From NCBI RefSeq assembly GCF_900089605.1, contig NZ_LT594324.1, forward strand, positions 124,001 through 188,000: a DNA stretch of 64,000 nucleotides, in the 5' to 3' direction. Positions 43,489-52,821 of this stretch are shown here, in pieces. The notes beneath the pieces were generated by a model. It did no database searches and was not told the origin of the DNA. It worked only from the letters and a program-made list of their open reading frames with translations. Each line of letters starts with the position of its first letter. Within the stretch, counting starts at the first letter, position 1. The position numbers and the translations under genes are program-made. The DNA is from Micromonospora narathiwatensis (GTDB lineage: Bacteria > Actinomycetota > Actinomycetes > Mycobacteriales > Micromonosporaceae).

Positions 43489-44589
43489 GTGACCACCCCA
43501 GGCAAAACCCGTGTGGCGATCGTCTTCGGCGGCCGTAGCCCCGAGCACGGCATCTCCTGCGTCAGCGCGGGCAGCGTGCTGGACGCGCTGGACCCGGACG
43601 AGTTCGAGGTGGTGCCGGTGGGCATCACCCGGCAGGGCCAGTGGGTGCTGGCCAGCGGCGACCCGAGTCAGCTCGCGATCCAGGACCGCAAGCTGCCGGA
43701 GATCACCTCCAGTTCCGGGGCGGAGCTGGTGCTGCGCGCGGACCCGGCGGCGGGTGGCCTGATGGTGCTCGACCCGACGCAGGGTCCCCGGGCACTGGCC
43801 GACGTGGACGTGGTCTTCCCGGTGCTGCACGGCGCGTACGGCGAGGACGGCACCATCCAGGGCATGCTGGAGATGGCCGACATCCCGTACGTCGGGGCGA
43901 ACGTCTTCGCCTCCGCGGCCGCCATGGACAAGGAGTTCACCAAGAAGCTCTGCGTCGCCGAGGGCATCCCGGTCGGCCCGTACGTGGTGCTGCGCAGCGG
44001 GATGACCATGACCGGGGAGGACAAGGAGCGGCTGGGCCTGCCGGTGTTCGTCAAGCCGTCCCGGGCCGGCTCCTCCTTCGGCATCACCAAGGTCGACGAC
44101 TGGTCCCAGCTCGACGCGGCGGTCGCGACGGCCCGGGAGATCGACACAAAGGTGCTGGTCGAGGGCGCCGTCGTCGGTCGCGAGATCGAGTGCGGCGTGC
44201 TGGAGGGGGAGGCCGGCGGCGCCCCGGAGGCGTCGGTGCTGGCCGAGGTACGGATGATCGGCGGCCACGACTGGTACGACTTCGAGGCCAAGTACATCTA
44301 CGCCGACGAGGTCTGCGAGTACGACGTCCCGGCCAACCTGCCCGAGCGGGTCACCCGCCAGGTGCAGGAGTACGCCGCCCGCGCGTTCACCGCCCTGGAC
44401 TGCTCCGGCCTGGCCCGGGTCGACTTCTTCGTCACCCCCGAACTGGACGTCTACCTCAACGAGATCAACACCATGCCCGGGTTCACCCCGACCTCGATGT
44501 TCCCCCGGATGTGGGCGGCCAGCGGCCTGGAGTATCCCAAGCTCGTCAACCGCCTCATCCGTACCGCCCTGCGCCGCGCGGGCCGCTGA
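43489..44589 (+). CDS. ddl: D-alanine--D-alanine ligase
   Basis: A 366-residue ATP-grasp enzyme that makes the D-Ala-D-Ala dipeptide of peptidoglycan. It begins VAIVFGGRSPEHGISCVSA, has VFPVLHGAYGEDGTIQGMLE, the ATP-binding VKPSRAGSSFGITKV and ends with the metal-binding LNEINTMPGFTPTSMFPRMW. A Tyr/Phe-type omega loop of an ordinary D-Ala ligase cannot be excluded from being D-Lac; the place next to gpsA and thiL is that of the housekeeping ddl. GTG start with AGAGGTGACC. Confidence 0.96.
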   Translation: MTTPGKTRVAIVFGGRSPEHGISCVSAGSVLDALDPDEFEVVPVGITRQGQWVLASGDPSQLAIQDRKLPEITSSSGAELVLRADPAAGGLMVLDPTQGPRALADVDVVFPVLHGAYGEDGTIQGMLEMADIPYVGANVFASAAAMDKEFTKKLCVAEGIPVGPYVVLRSGMTMTGEDKERLGLPVFVKPSRAGSSFGITKVDDWSQLDAAVATAREIDTKVLVEGAVVGREIECGVLEGEAGGAPEASVLAEVRMIGGHDWYDFEAKYIYADEVCEYDVPANLPERVTRQVQEYAARAFTALDCSGLARVDFFVTPELDVYLNEINTMPGFTPTSMFPRMWAASGLEYPKLVNRLIRTALRRAGR

Positions 44590-44610
44590 CCCGACCCGCG
44601 CGGGAAGCGG

Positions 44611-45291
44611 TCAGGAGGAGCAGCCGGAGGGGGCGGACTTGGCCGACGGGACCGTGGCGACGATCGCGTCGGAGATCTGCGCGATCCACTGGAGCGGCTG
44701 CTCGTACGCCTTCGGCAGCCCGACCCGGACGGGGACCTCCCGGTCGACGGCGGTCAGCACCGCGCCGTCGGACTCCTGCGCCGTGTACCAGCAGACCCCG
44801 TTGACCCGCCACACGTCGCCGGTCGCCGGGATGCAGCCGTCGGCCGGCTGCTCGGTCGACGCGCCCGGGGCCGGCGAGGGGCACACCGTGAGCGGCGGGA
44901 CCCCGCAGGCGACCGTCAGCGCCGGGTCGCCGTACGCGGCGTTCTGCTCGGCGCCGGCGGTGACCGGTCGCTGGTTCAGGTCGCGGACGCTCGGCGGGAG
45001 CTGCGACACCAGGGCGCGGCACACCGTCGCCGGCCGCTCCGCCAGGTGCGGGACCGGCATCTCGACCGGGGCGACGGACTGCGTCCGTCCGGTGCTCGCC
45101 GACGGGCTCGGTGTGGCGACCGGCTCCGTCGGGGCGAGGCTCGCGAAGGTGAATCCGGCCACCGCCGCGGTGACCGGCACCGCGACCAGCGTCGCCCAGA
45201 GCGCCGCCCGGCGGGAGGAGCGGTCGCGGGTCGGGGCCGGCCCAGCCGGGCGGGACCCGTCGGGAGCGGGGGAGGAAGTGATCTCGTCCAC
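44611..45291 (-). CDS. DUF3515 membrane-anchored protein
   Basis: A 226-residue protein with a cytosolic Pro/Ser-rich N-terminus, one helix at about residues 28-50 (RAALWATLVAVPVTAAVAGF) and an extracytoplasmic DUF3515 domain with Cys pairs (TVCRALVSQLPPSVRDLNQR, VACGVPPL, VNGVCWYTAQESDG) ending in a Ser/Cys tail. Streptomyces and mycobacteria have the same gene beside ddl and thiL. The function is unknown. It directly abuts the Lrp/RAM gene upstream. Confidence 0.88.
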   Translation of the reverse strand: MDEITSSPAPDGSRPAGPAPTRDRSSRRAALWATLVAVPVTAAVAGFTFASLAPTEPVATPSPSASTGRTQSVAPVEMPVPHLAERPATVCRALVSQLPPSVRDLNQRPVTAGAEQNAAYGDPALTVACGVPPLTVCPSPAPGASTEQPADGCIPATGDVWRVNGVCWYTAQESDGAVLTAVDREVPVRVGLPKAYEQPLQWIAQISDAIVATVPSAKSAPSGCSS

Positions 45292-45525
45292 TTACAGGCG
45301 CACCACCGAACACGTGAGGGTGCGGGTGATGCCGGGCACCATCTGCACCTTGCTGACGATGAGTTTGCCAAGCTCGTCGACGGTGTTCGCCTCGGTGAGC
45401 ACGACCACGTCGTACGGCCCGGTGACGGCGTCGACCCGTACCACGCCGGCAAGGTCCGCGATCTGACCGGCCACGTCACGCGCCCGACCGACCTCGGTCT
45501 GGATGAGGATGTACGCCTGTACCAC
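45292..45525 (-). CDS. Stand-alone Lrp/AsnC ligand-binding (RAM) domain protein
   Basis: A 77-residue protein containing only the effector domain of Lrp/AsnC regulators (VQAYILIQTEVGRARDVAGQ ... VTGPYDVVVLTEANTVDELG ... VQMVPGITRTLTCSV). It has no DNA-binding domain. Such proteins form oligomers and bind amino acids; those next to thiL are conserved in actinobacteria. The stop abuts the DUF3515 start region, so both are one operon, divergent from thiL. Confidence 0.9.
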   Translation of the reverse strand: MVQAYILIQTEVGRARDVAGQIADLAGVVRVDAVTGPYDVVVLTEANTVDELGKLIVSKVQMVPGITRTLTCSVVRL

Positions 45526-45686
45526 GACTCGACCTCCGTCCGTCGCCGCCTGGGGCGGCCCGAAGGGTGAAACTACCTTACGGAGCAGGCCCGATCCCTA
45601 TCGGTGGTCGGCTGGACGCGGTGAGCGAGGACACGCCGGGTGTGGTGCGGCAATGTGAAAACGGAAGAGCGCGACGAGAGGACGGC

Positions 45687-46634
45687 ATGACAGTCGCGGG
45701 TGTCGGGGAGTTCGGGCTGATCGACCGGGTTACGGCCCGGCTGGCGTACGGGGAGAGCTGCCTGCTCGGCCCGGGGGACGACGCGGCGGTGGTCGCGGCC
45801 CCGGACGGGCGGGTGGTGGCCTCCACCGACGTGCTGGTCGAGGGGCGGCACTTCCGCCGGGACTGGTCCGGGGCGCGGGACATCGGACACCGGGCGGCGG
45901 CGGCCAACCTGGCCGACATCGCGGCCATGGGCGCCACCCCGACCGCGCTGCTGGTCGCCCTCTGCATCCCCGCCGAGCTGGACCCGACCTGGGCGGAGGA
46001 ACTGGCCGACGGGCTGGGCGCCGAGGCGGCCCTGGTCGGGGCGGGCGTGGTCGGCGGCGACATGTCGGCCAGCTCCGTCATCACGATCGCGGTGACCGCC
46101 CTGGGTGACCTGGCCGGCCGGCCGCCGGTGGTCCGCTCCGGGGCCCGCCCGGGCGACGTGCTGGCGCTCGCCGGGCGGACCGGCTGGGCGGGAGCCGGCT
46201 ACACCGTGCTCTCCCGGGGCTTCCGGACGCCCCGGCTGCTGGTCGAGGCGTACCGCCGTCCCGAGGTGCCGTACTCGGCCGGCCCGGAGGCGGCCCGGCA
46301 CGGCGCCACCGCCATGATCGACGTCTCGGACGGGCTGCTGGCCGACCTGGGGCACGTGGCGAAGGCCAGTGGGGTGGCGATCGACGTGACCCGGGACGCG
46401 TTCGAGGTGCCCCGACAGATGCGCGACGCGGCCCAGGCGTTGGGCGTCGACCCGTACTCCTGGATCCTGGCCGGAGGCGAGGACCACGCCCTGGCGGCGA
46501 CCTTCCCGGCGGCGGCCACCCTGCCGCCGGGCTGGCGGCCGATCGGCCGGGTGGCCGAGGGCGCCGGGGTCACCGTGGACGGCGCGGCGTACGACGGCCC
46601 CACCGGGTGGGACCACTTCCGCCGGGCGGAGTGA
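45687..46634 (+). CDS. thiL: Thiamine-monophosphate kinase
   Basis: A 315-residue kinase that makes thiamine diphosphate. Typical motifs are LGPGDDAAVVAAPDGRVVAS (Mg-ATP), HRAAAANLADIAAMGA, VGGDMSASSVITIAV and MIDVSDGLLADLGH. Thiamine diphosphate is the cofactor of IlvB at the other end of the window. The ATG at 45687 has GAGAGGAC before it; a GTG at 45621 is in frame but would add a non-homologous 22 residues. Confidence 0.95.
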   Translation: MTVAGVGEFGLIDRVTARLAYGESCLLGPGDDAAVVAAPDGRVVASTDVLVEGRHFRRDWSGARDIGHRAAAANLADIAAMGATPTALLVALCIPAELDPTWAEELADGLGAEAALVGAGVVGGDMSASSVITIAVTALGDLAGRPPVVRSGARPGDVLALAGRTGWAGAGYTVLSRGFRTPRLLVEAYRRPEVPYSAGPEAARHGATAMIDVSDGLLADLGHVAKASGVAIDVTRDAFEVPRQMRDAAQALGVDPYSWILAGGEDHALAATFPAAATLPPGWRPIGRVAEGAGVTVDGAAYDGPTGWDHFRRAE

Positions 46635-46698
46635 TCTGCGACCGACCTGTGCCGGGGTGGACCGGGGTGGCCCGGACTCCGGTCGTAGCCTTCTTGGC

Positions 46699-47166
46699 GT
46701 GAGCGAGATCGAGATCCGGGCCCGGCGCTTCGACGCGCCCGAGTCGCAGGCGTTGATCCGGGCGGCCCTGGCCGACCTCGGCGAGCGGTACGGCGGCAGC
46801 GGCGACGACACCCCGGTCGACGCGGCGGAGTTCGCGCTTCCGGCCGGCGCCTTCCTGGTCGCCTACCTCGACGGGCAGCCGGTGGGTTGCGGCGGCTGGC
46901 GCAGCCACGGCGACGACGGCGCGACGGCCGAACTGAAGCGGATGTACACCGCGCCGGCGGCCCGGGGCCGGGGCGTCGCCCGGTCGGTGCTCACGGCCGT
47001 CGAACGGTCGGCCCGGGAGCAGGGCCGCGAGCGGATCATCCTGGAGTGCGGCGACCGGCAGCCCGAGGCGATCGCGATGTACACCTCGGCCGGCTACGAG
47101 CGGATCCCGAACTTCGGCTTCTACAAGGACGCGCCGGGCTGCCTCTCCTTCGGCCGTACCCTCTGA
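46699..47166 (+). CDS. GNAT acetyltransferase
   Basis: A 155-residue GNAT protein. Motif A is LKRMYTAPAARGRGVARSVL and the later motif is IAMYTSAGYERIPNFG, the arrangement of small cytosolic N-acetyltransferases. The substrate is unknown. The GTG start is 7 nt after TAGCCT (46686-46691) without a Shine-Dalgarno, so the mRNA is probably leaderless. The stop codon lies inside a 24-bp tandem duplication. Confidence 0.88.
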   Translation: MSEIEIRARRFDAPESQALIRAALADLGERYGGSGDDTPVDAAEFALPAGAFLVAYLDGQPVGCGGWRSHGDDGATAELKRMYTAPAARGRGVARSVLTAVERSAREQGRERIILECGDRQPEAIAMYTSAGYERIPNFGFYKDAPGCLSFGRTL

Positions 47167-47198
47167 CCGCCGCCCGGCCGTACCCTCTGACCGCCGTC
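47151..47198 (+). repeat. 24-bp tandem duplication at the GNAT stop codon
   Basis: Units 47151-47174 and 47175-47198 differ at one base (C or T near the end); each contains the codons ...TACCCTCTGACC with the stop. The first copy ends the gene; the second is non-coding. A third partial unit (CGGCCGG) follows. Confidence 0.85.
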
Positions 47199-47267
47199 CG
47201 GCCGGGCCCGCCGGCCCCGCCCGGGTGGCGCGATCGCCCACCGGCTCCGTTTTTCGGACACGACAGA

Positions 47268-47297
47268 AGCCGGCGGATCCCAACGGATCCGCCGGCT
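47268..47297 (-). terminator. Hairpin between GNAT and rpmB
   Basis: A perfect 13-bp stem (47268-47280 with 47285-47297) and a CAAC loop lie downstream of the minus-strand rpmB. It likely ends the rpmB transcript and perhaps the GNAT one. Confidence 0.7.
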
Positions 47298-47326
47298 ACC
47301 GACGAGTGCTGCGGTGGTGCCGCGCG

Positions 47327-47518
47327 TCAGGCGCGGGTGACCTTGCCGGCCTTGATGCACGAGGTGCAGACCTGCAGCTTCTTGGTGGTGCCGCCACCGG
47401 CCGGGGTACGCACCGACTGGATGTTCGGGTTCCAGCGGCGGTTGGTCCGCCGGTGCGAGTGGGACACGTTGTGGCCGAAGCCCGGCCCCTTGCCACAGAC
47501 GTCGCACACGCTAGCCAC
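47327..47518 (-). CDS. rpmB: 50S ribosomal protein L28
   Basis: A 63-residue L28. The start [20 protein letters not shown] has a CxxC pair and [11 protein letters not shown] a second one, so it is the zinc-binding (C+) form. The basic NRRWNPNIQ core is typical. It is divergent from the DAK2 gene, as in many actinobacteria where recG-rsmD-coaD follow. A ACCCAGGAGTATC ribosome region precedes the ATG. Confidence 0.97.
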   Translation of the reverse strand: MASVCDVCGKGPGFGHNVSHSHRRTNRRWNPNIQSVRTPAGGGTTKKLQVCTSCIKAGKVTRA

Positions 47519-47860
47519 GGGATACTCCTGGGTTTGAAACGTTCATGAGGTCGCCGCCAGGCGCTGCCCGGGCAACCTGGCCAGGTTACCCGATGACCAC
47601 CCGGTACGCCCAACCGGCCCTGGTCGGCGGCCGACGGCTCCGGGTCGCGGCGCGGTCTCACCCGCTGAGCCGGAGTTGTCGGACGGAAACCCGCCCAGCC
47701 TACCGGCCGCTCCGGTGGCCACGGCGCGCGGCCCCACACCGAGCGGGTGGGCTCGCGGCCGCGGCGAGACCGTGGGTGCCCGCCGGGCGGCCCGCCGGAC
47801 ACGCCGACGTGGACCAGGCGACCTCGGCGCGTGTCGGTACACGCCAGTAGGCTTCCGGTC

Positions 47861-49477
47861 GTGCTGGACACCCTCGACGCCGCCGCGGTACGCCGCTGGT
47901 GCGCGAGCGGGCTGGCCGCCCTCCAACGGCACCAGGGCGAGATCGACGACCTCAACGTCTACCCGGTCCCGGACGGCGACACCGGCACCAACCTGGTGCT
48001 CACCCTCACCTCCGCGCAGCAGGCCCTCGCCATGGACCTGGACACCCTCCCCGACGACGGGCACACGCCGCACGGGCACGCGCTGCGGCTGATGGCCCAG
48101 GGCGCGCTGCTGGGCGCGCGGGGCAACTCCGGGGTGATCCTGTCGCAGATCCTGCGCGGCCTCGCCGACGCGCTGGCCGCCGCCCCGGCGGTCCGCGGCC
48201 GGCAGCTCGCCGCCGGGCTCACCGCCGCCACCACCGCCGCCTACGCCGCGGTCGCCCACCCGGTCGAGGGCACCCTGCTCACCGTGGTCGCCGCCGCGGC
48301 GCGCGCCGCCGAGCAGACGGAGAGCGACGACCTGCCCGCCGTGGTCCGGGCCGCCGCGGCCGGCGCGGCCCGCGCGCTCGCGCGTACCCCGGAGCAGTTG
48401 CCCGCGCTGGCCCGTGCCGGCGTGGTGGACGCCGGCGGGCGCGGCCTCTGCCTGCTGCTGGACGCGCTGGTCGAGGTGGTCACCGGGGAGAGCCCCCGGC
48501 AGCCGGCGCCCGCGACGCCCGCGGTCCGCCCGCCCGCCACCGCCGTCCGGGAGACCGGCTCCCCGGCGTACGGCTACGAGGTGCAGTATCTGCTCGACGC
48601 CACCGACGAGGCGGTGGCCCGGCTGCGCGCCGAGCTGGAACCGCTCGGCGACTCGCTCGTCATCGTCGGGGACGGCAGCCCGGGCGTCGGCACCTGGAAC
48701 GTGCACGTGCACGTCAACGACGTCGGCGCGGCGATCGAGGCGGGGATCGTCGCCGGCCGGCCGCACCGGATCACGGTGACCAGGTTCGCCGACCAGGCCG
48801 CGCTGCCCGCGCCGGTCCCGCTGCCCGACGGCCGGGCGGCCGTGGTGGTGGCCACCGGCGCCGGCATCGCCGAGCTGTTCGCCGCCGAGGGGGCCACCGT
48901 GGTGCCGGCCAACCCGTCCACCGGCGAGCTGCTCGACGCGATCCGGGCCACCGGGGCGGCCCGGGTGGTGGTGCTGCCCAACGACCCCAACACGCAGTCG
49001 GTGGCGAGCGCCGCCGCCCGCGAGGCGCACGGGCTCGGGGTGAAGGTCAGCGTGGTGCCCACCCGCTCCCCGGTGCAGGCCCTCGCCGCCCTCGCCGTGC
49101 GCGACCCGTCCCGGCGCTTCGAGGACGACGTCATCGCGATGGCCGAGGCCGCCGGCGCCTGCCGCTACGCCGAGGTCTGCCACGCCGGCAAGGAGGCGCT
49201 CACCGTGGCCGGCCCGTGCCGGCCGGGCGATGTGCTGGCGCTGGTCGAGGGGGAGGTGCACCTCATCGGCGCCGACCTGCTCGACACCTGCACCGCCGTG
49301 GTCGACCGGATGCTCGGCGGCGGCGGGGAGCTGGTCACCCTGCTGCGCGGGGCGGGCGCCCCGGCCGGGCTGACCGAGCGGGTACGCGAGCACGTCGAGC
49401 GTTCCTGGCCGTTCGTGGAGATCCAGGCGTACGAGGGCGGGCAGCCGCACTATCCGCTTCTGGTGGGGGTCGAATGA
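47861..49477 (+). CDS. DAK2-domain protein (fatty-acid kinase FakA-like)
   Basis: A 538-residue protein. The N-terminal DhaL/DAK2 ATP-binding domain has the metal motif NVYPVPDGDTGTNLVLTL and GARGNSGVILSQILRG. The middle and C-terminal parts (about 215-538) match FakA, which phosphorylates fatty acids bound by FakB (DegV) proteins. No DegV gene is nearby. The GTG is 7 nt after TAGGCT (47848-47853) without a Shine-Dalgarno. The stop overlaps recG (ATGA), and this pairing is common in Gram-positive bacteria. Confidence 0.9.
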   Translation: MLDTLDAAAVRRWCASGLAALQRHQGEIDDLNVYPVPDGDTGTNLVLTLTSAQQALAMDLDTLPDDGHTPHGHALRLMAQGALLGARGNSGVILSQILRGLADALAAAPAVRGRQLAAGLTAATTAAYAAVAHPVEGTLLTVVAAAARAAEQTESDDLPAVVRAAAAGAARALARTPEQLPALARAGVVDAGGRGLCLLLDALVEVVTGESPRQPAPATPAVRPPATAVRETGSPAYGYEVQYLLDATDEAVARLRAELEPLGDSLVIVGDGSPGVGTWNVHVHVNDVGAAIEAGIVAGRPHRITVTRFADQAALPAPVPLPDGRAAVVVATGAGIAELFAAEGATVVPANPSTGELLDAIRATGAARVVVLPNDPNTQSVASAAAREAHGLGVKVSVVPTRSPVQALAALAVRDPSRRFEDDVIAMAEAAGACRYAEVCHAGKEALTVAGPCRPGDVLALVEGEVHLIGADLLDTCTAVVDRMLGGGGELVTLLRGAGAPAGLTERVREHVERSWPFVEIQAYEGGQPHYPLLVGVE

Positions 49478-51675
49478 CGAGCGAACCGGCCACGGTGGAC
49501 ACGCCGCTGAAGAAGCTGGTCGGGGAGAAGACCGCGAAGGCCCTGGCCGGCCACCTCGACCTGCACACCGCCGGCGACCTGATCTACCACTTCCCCCGTC
49601 GCTACGACGAGCGCGGCGAGCACACCGACATCCGCTCGCTGGACGTGGGGGAGCAGGTCACCGTGCTGGCCCAGGTGCAGCGCACCGCCGTACGGCCGAT
49701 GCGCCAGCGCCGGGGCAACCTGCTGGAGGTGACCGTCGGGGACGGCTCGGGCGGCGTGCTCACCCTCACCTTCTTCGGCAACCAGGCATGGCGCGAGCGG
49801 GAGCTGCGGCCCGGCCGGTGGGGGCTGTTCGCCGGCAAGGTCACCGAGTTCCGGGGCAAGCGGCAGCTCAACGGCCCGGAGTACGTCCTGCTCGGCGAGG
49901 GCGGCGACGGCGAGGCGGCGGCCAACGAGGAGGTCGAGGAGTTCGCCGGGGCGCTGATTCCGGTCTACCCGGCCGCCGCGGCGGTGCCGACCTGGGTGAT
50001 CGCCCGCTGCGTCCGGGTGGTGCTGGACACCTTCACCCCGCCGGAGGACCCGCTGCCGGCCGCCCTCCGGGCCAGCCGGAACCTGGTCGGCATCGGGGCG
50101 GCGCTGCGCGAGATCCACCGACCGTCCAGCAAGGAGGAGCTGTACCGGGCCCGTCGCCGGCTCAAGTGGGACGAGGCGTTCGCCGTGCAGCTCACCCTGG
50201 TGCAGCGCAAGCACCGCGCGGCGGCCTGGCCGGCGCAGGCCCGGCCAGCGCGCGCCGGCGGCCTGCTGGACGCGTTCGACGCCCGGCTGCCGTACGAGCT
50301 GACCCCCGGCCAGCAGGTCGTCGGCCGGGAGATCGCCGCCGACCTGGCCACCGCGCATCCGATGCACCGGCTGCTCCAGGGCGAGGTCGGCTCCGGCAAG
50401 ACGGTGGTCGCGCTGCGGGCAATGCTTCAGGTGGTCGACGCCGGTGGGCAGGCGGCGTTGCTCGCCCCGACCGAGGTGCTCGCGGCCCAGCACCACCGGG
50501 GCATGCTCGACCTGCTCGGCCCGCTCGCCCAGGCCGGCGAGCTGGGCGCGGCCGACGACGCGACCCGGGTGGAGCTGGTCACCGGTTCGCTCGGCGCGGC
50601 GGCCCGGCGGCGGGCGCTCGCCGAGGTGGCCGAGGGGCGGGCCGGCATCGTGCTGGGCACCCACGCCCTGCTCTACGAGGGGGTCGACTTCCACGACCTG
50701 GGTCTGGTGGTCGTCGACGAGCAGCACCGGTTCGGCGTGGAGCAGCGGGACGCGCTGCGGGCCAAGGCCGACCAGCCGCCGCACGTGCTGGTCATGACCG
50801 CCACCCCGATTCCGCGTACGGTGGCCATGACGGTCTACGGCGACCTGGAGGTGTCCACTCTCTCCGAGCTGCCGCAGGGGCGCTCGCCGATCGCCTCGCA
50901 CGTGGTGCCGGCCGCCGAGAAGCCGGCCTTCCTCGACCGGGCCTGGCGTCGGCTGCGCGAGGAGGTGGCCGCCGGCCACCAGGCGTACGTGGTCTGCCCG
51001 CGGATCGGCGAGGGGCCGCAGAGCGACGAGGAGGCCCCACGCGAGGACGACAGCGGGCGGCGCCCGCCCCTGGCGGTGACCGAGGTGGCGCCGCTGCTGG
51101 CGGAGGGCCCGCTGCACGGGCTGCGGATCGGCGTGCTGCACGGGCGGCTGCCGGCCGACGAGAAGGACGCGGTGATGCGCTCCTTCGCCGCCGGTGAACT
51201 GGACGTGCTGGTGGCGACCACGGTGGTCGAGGTGGGCGTGAACGTGCCCAACGCCACCGTGATGATCGTGCTGGACGCCGATCGGTTCGGCGTCTCCCAA
51301 CTGCACCAGTTGCGCGGCCGGGTGGGGCGCGGCTCGGCCGCCGGCCTCTGCCTGCTGGTGACCGAGGCGGCGGAGGGTTCGTCGGCCCGGGAGCGGCTCG
51401 ACGCGGTCGCCTCCACCACCGACGGGTTCAAGCTCGCCGAGCTGGATCTGGAACAGCGCCGTGAGGGCGACGTGCTGGGCGCCACCCAGTCCGGCCGCCG
51501 GTCCCACCTGCGGCTGTTGTCGTTGCTGCGGGACACCGACCTGATCCGGGACGCCCGGGCCGAGGCGATCGCCCTGGTCGAGGAGGATCCGGAGCTGGCC
51601 CGGCACCCGGCCCTGGCCGCCTCGGTCGCCGCCCTGGTCGACGAGGAACGCGCGGAGTACCTGGAGAAGGGCTGA
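49474..51675 (+). CDS. recG: ATP-dependent DNA helicase RecG
   Basis: A 733-residue branch-migrating helicase that rescues stalled forks. It has an N-terminal wedge/OB domain (about 60-190, YHFPRRYDERGEHTDIRSLD), Walker A QGEVGSGKTVVALRAML, the DEQH box VVDEQHRFGVEQR, the TATPIPRT motif and a C-terminal helicase part ending with [13 protein letters not shown] and the TRG motif region. It starts at an ATGA overlap with the FakA-like gene. Confidence 0.96.
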   Translation: MTSEPATVDTPLKKLVGEKTAKALAGHLDLHTAGDLIYHFPRRYDERGEHTDIRSLDVGEQVTVLAQVQRTAVRPMRQRRGNLLEVTVGDGSGGVLTLTFFGNQAWRERELRPGRWGLFAGKVTEFRGKRQLNGPEYVLLGEGGDGEAAANEEVEEFAGALIPVYPAAAAVPTWVIARCVRVVLDTFTPPEDPLPAALRASRNLVGIGAALREIHRPSSKEELYRARRRLKWDEAFAVQLTLVQRKHRAAAWPAQARPARAGGLLDAFDARLPYELTPGQQVVGREIAADLATAHPMHRLLQGEVGSGKTVVALRAMLQVVDAGGQAALLAPTEVLAAQHHRGMLDLLGPLAQAGELGAADDATRVELVTGSLGAAARRRALAEVAEGRAGIVLGTHALLYEGVDFHDLGLVVVDEQHRFGVEQRDALRAKADQPPHVLVMTATPIPRTVAMTVYGDLEVSTLSELPQGRSPIASHVVPAAEKPAFLDRAWRRLREEVAAGHQAYVVCPRIGEGPQSDEEAPREDDSGRRPPLAVTEVAPLLAEGPLHGLRIGVLHGRLPADEKDAVMRSFAAGELDVLVATTVVEVGVNVPNATVMIVLDADRFGVSQLHQLRGRVGRGSAAGLCLLVTEAAEGSSARERLDAVASTTDGFKLAELDLEQRREGDVLGATQSGRRSHLRLLSLLRDTDLIRDARAEAIALVEEDPELARHPALAASVAALVDEERAEYLEKG

Positions 51676-51793
51676 CGGCCCGGCTCGGTCCGTCTTGTCG
51701 GCTCGGGTGCAGCGTGCCGTGGCTCTGCGCCGGCGTCGTCGCGCCGATCTGCCGCCTGCGGAGTCGCTCGTCCCGTCGTTCGGGGCGGACACG

Positions 51794-51831
51794 CCGAGGG
51801 CGCGCCGACCGGATGGTCGACGCGCCCTCGG
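51794..51831. terminator. Terminator between recG and the LPXTG gene
   Basis: CCGAGGGCGCG (51794-51804) pairs perfectly with CGCGCCCTCGG (51821-51831), and CGACC/GGTCG pairs inside. TT follows. The two genes converge here. Confidence 0.75.
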
Positions 51832-51861
51832 TTCAGTTCAGCGCGGATGGTTCAGCGCGGG

Positions 51862-52821
51862 TCAGACGGTGAAGCGGATCCGACGACGGCGAGCCATCAC
51901 GAAGAGCACCGCGCCGGCGGCGAGCAGCACGGCGGCCCCACCGGCGATCGCGCCGGCGGCCGGGCCGGTGACCGGCAGACCGCCGCCCTGGCCGCACTCC
52001 TCCGGCTGGGTGTACTCGATGGTCTCGGTCTCGTCGACCACGTCGTACTTGACGGTGACCTTGAGGCCCTTGTAGGCGTCGAAGCTGACCGAGGTGGTCT
52101 TGCCCGGCACCGACTCGAGCTTCTTGGTGACACCCTTCTCACTGGTCAGGGTGGCGGTGAACGGGATGCCCTTGGCCGGGTTCTCCACGATGAAGGTCAT
52201 CGTGTCGCAGGTCTCCTCCAGCTGGAAGACCGGCTCCTCCGGCTCCTCCGCCGGGGTGGAGGGGGTGGCCGTCGGGCTGGCCGACGGGGTCGGCTCCGGC
52301 GAGTCCGTGGGCGCCGGGGTCTCGCTCGGCGCCGGGGTCTCGGTCGGCTCCGGCGAGGCCGGCGGGGTCGGCTCCGGCGACTCGGTCGGGCCGCAGTCCT
52401 GGCTGGGCTGCGCGACGACGGTGCGCTCCCCGGTGAGGACCTTCTTGTCGCGCTTCTTGCCGCGCTCCCACCGCGCCGCGACGGTGAGCTTCAGCTCGGG
52501 GATGTCGCCCTCGAAGGTGTAGGTCTGGGTGCCGGTCAGCGGACCGTCGCCCTGCTTCTTCAGGGTCGCCCCGACGGCCAGCTCGCCGGTGATGTCACCC
52601 GGCACGGTGGACTCGAGCTTGGTGATGGTGCCGTCGATGTCGGTTTCACTGCTGATCACCGACCAGTTGACGGTGACCTTGCCGTCCGGGGTCGCGCAGT
52701 AGCTGCCGGAGGGCTCGGGGTGGTGGGCCATGGCCGGGCTGGCGACGATGGCGACGCTGGCGAGGCCGATCAGTGCACCGGCGGTGAGGGCCGTGGCACG
52801 CCGGAGGTTGAGACGGTTCAC
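51862..52821 (-). CDS. LPXTG-type cell-wall-anchored surface protein
   Basis: A 319-residue exported protein. A signal peptide (residues 1-33, LTAGALIGLASVAIVASPAMA) is followed by an unrecognised beta-rich domain, a Pro/Glu/Ser/Thr linker (about 150-200), a second beta domain with EETCDTMTFIVENPAKGIPF, and a sorting signal: LPVTG, a hydrophobic helix and the tail MARRRRIRFTV. Sortase should fix it to peptidoglycan. The function is unknown; streptomycete proteins of this kind occur in aerial structures. It may be regulated on its own, from a region at 52822-53050. Confidence 0.9.
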   Translation of the reverse strand: MNRLNLRRATALTAGALIGLASVAIVASPAMAHHPEPSGSYCATPDGKVTVNWSVISSETDIDGTITKLESTVPGDITGELAVGATLKKQGDGPLTGTQTYTFEGDIPELKLTVAARWERGKKRDKKVLTGERTVVAQPSQDCGPTESPEPTPPASPEPTETPAPSETPAPTDSPEPTPSASPTATPSTPAEEPEEPVFQLEETCDTMTFIVENPAKGIPFTATLTSEKGVTKKLESVPGKTTSVSFDAYKGLKVTVKYDVVDETETIEYTQPEECGQGGGLPVTGPAAGAIAGGAAVLLAAGAVLFVMARRRRIRFTV

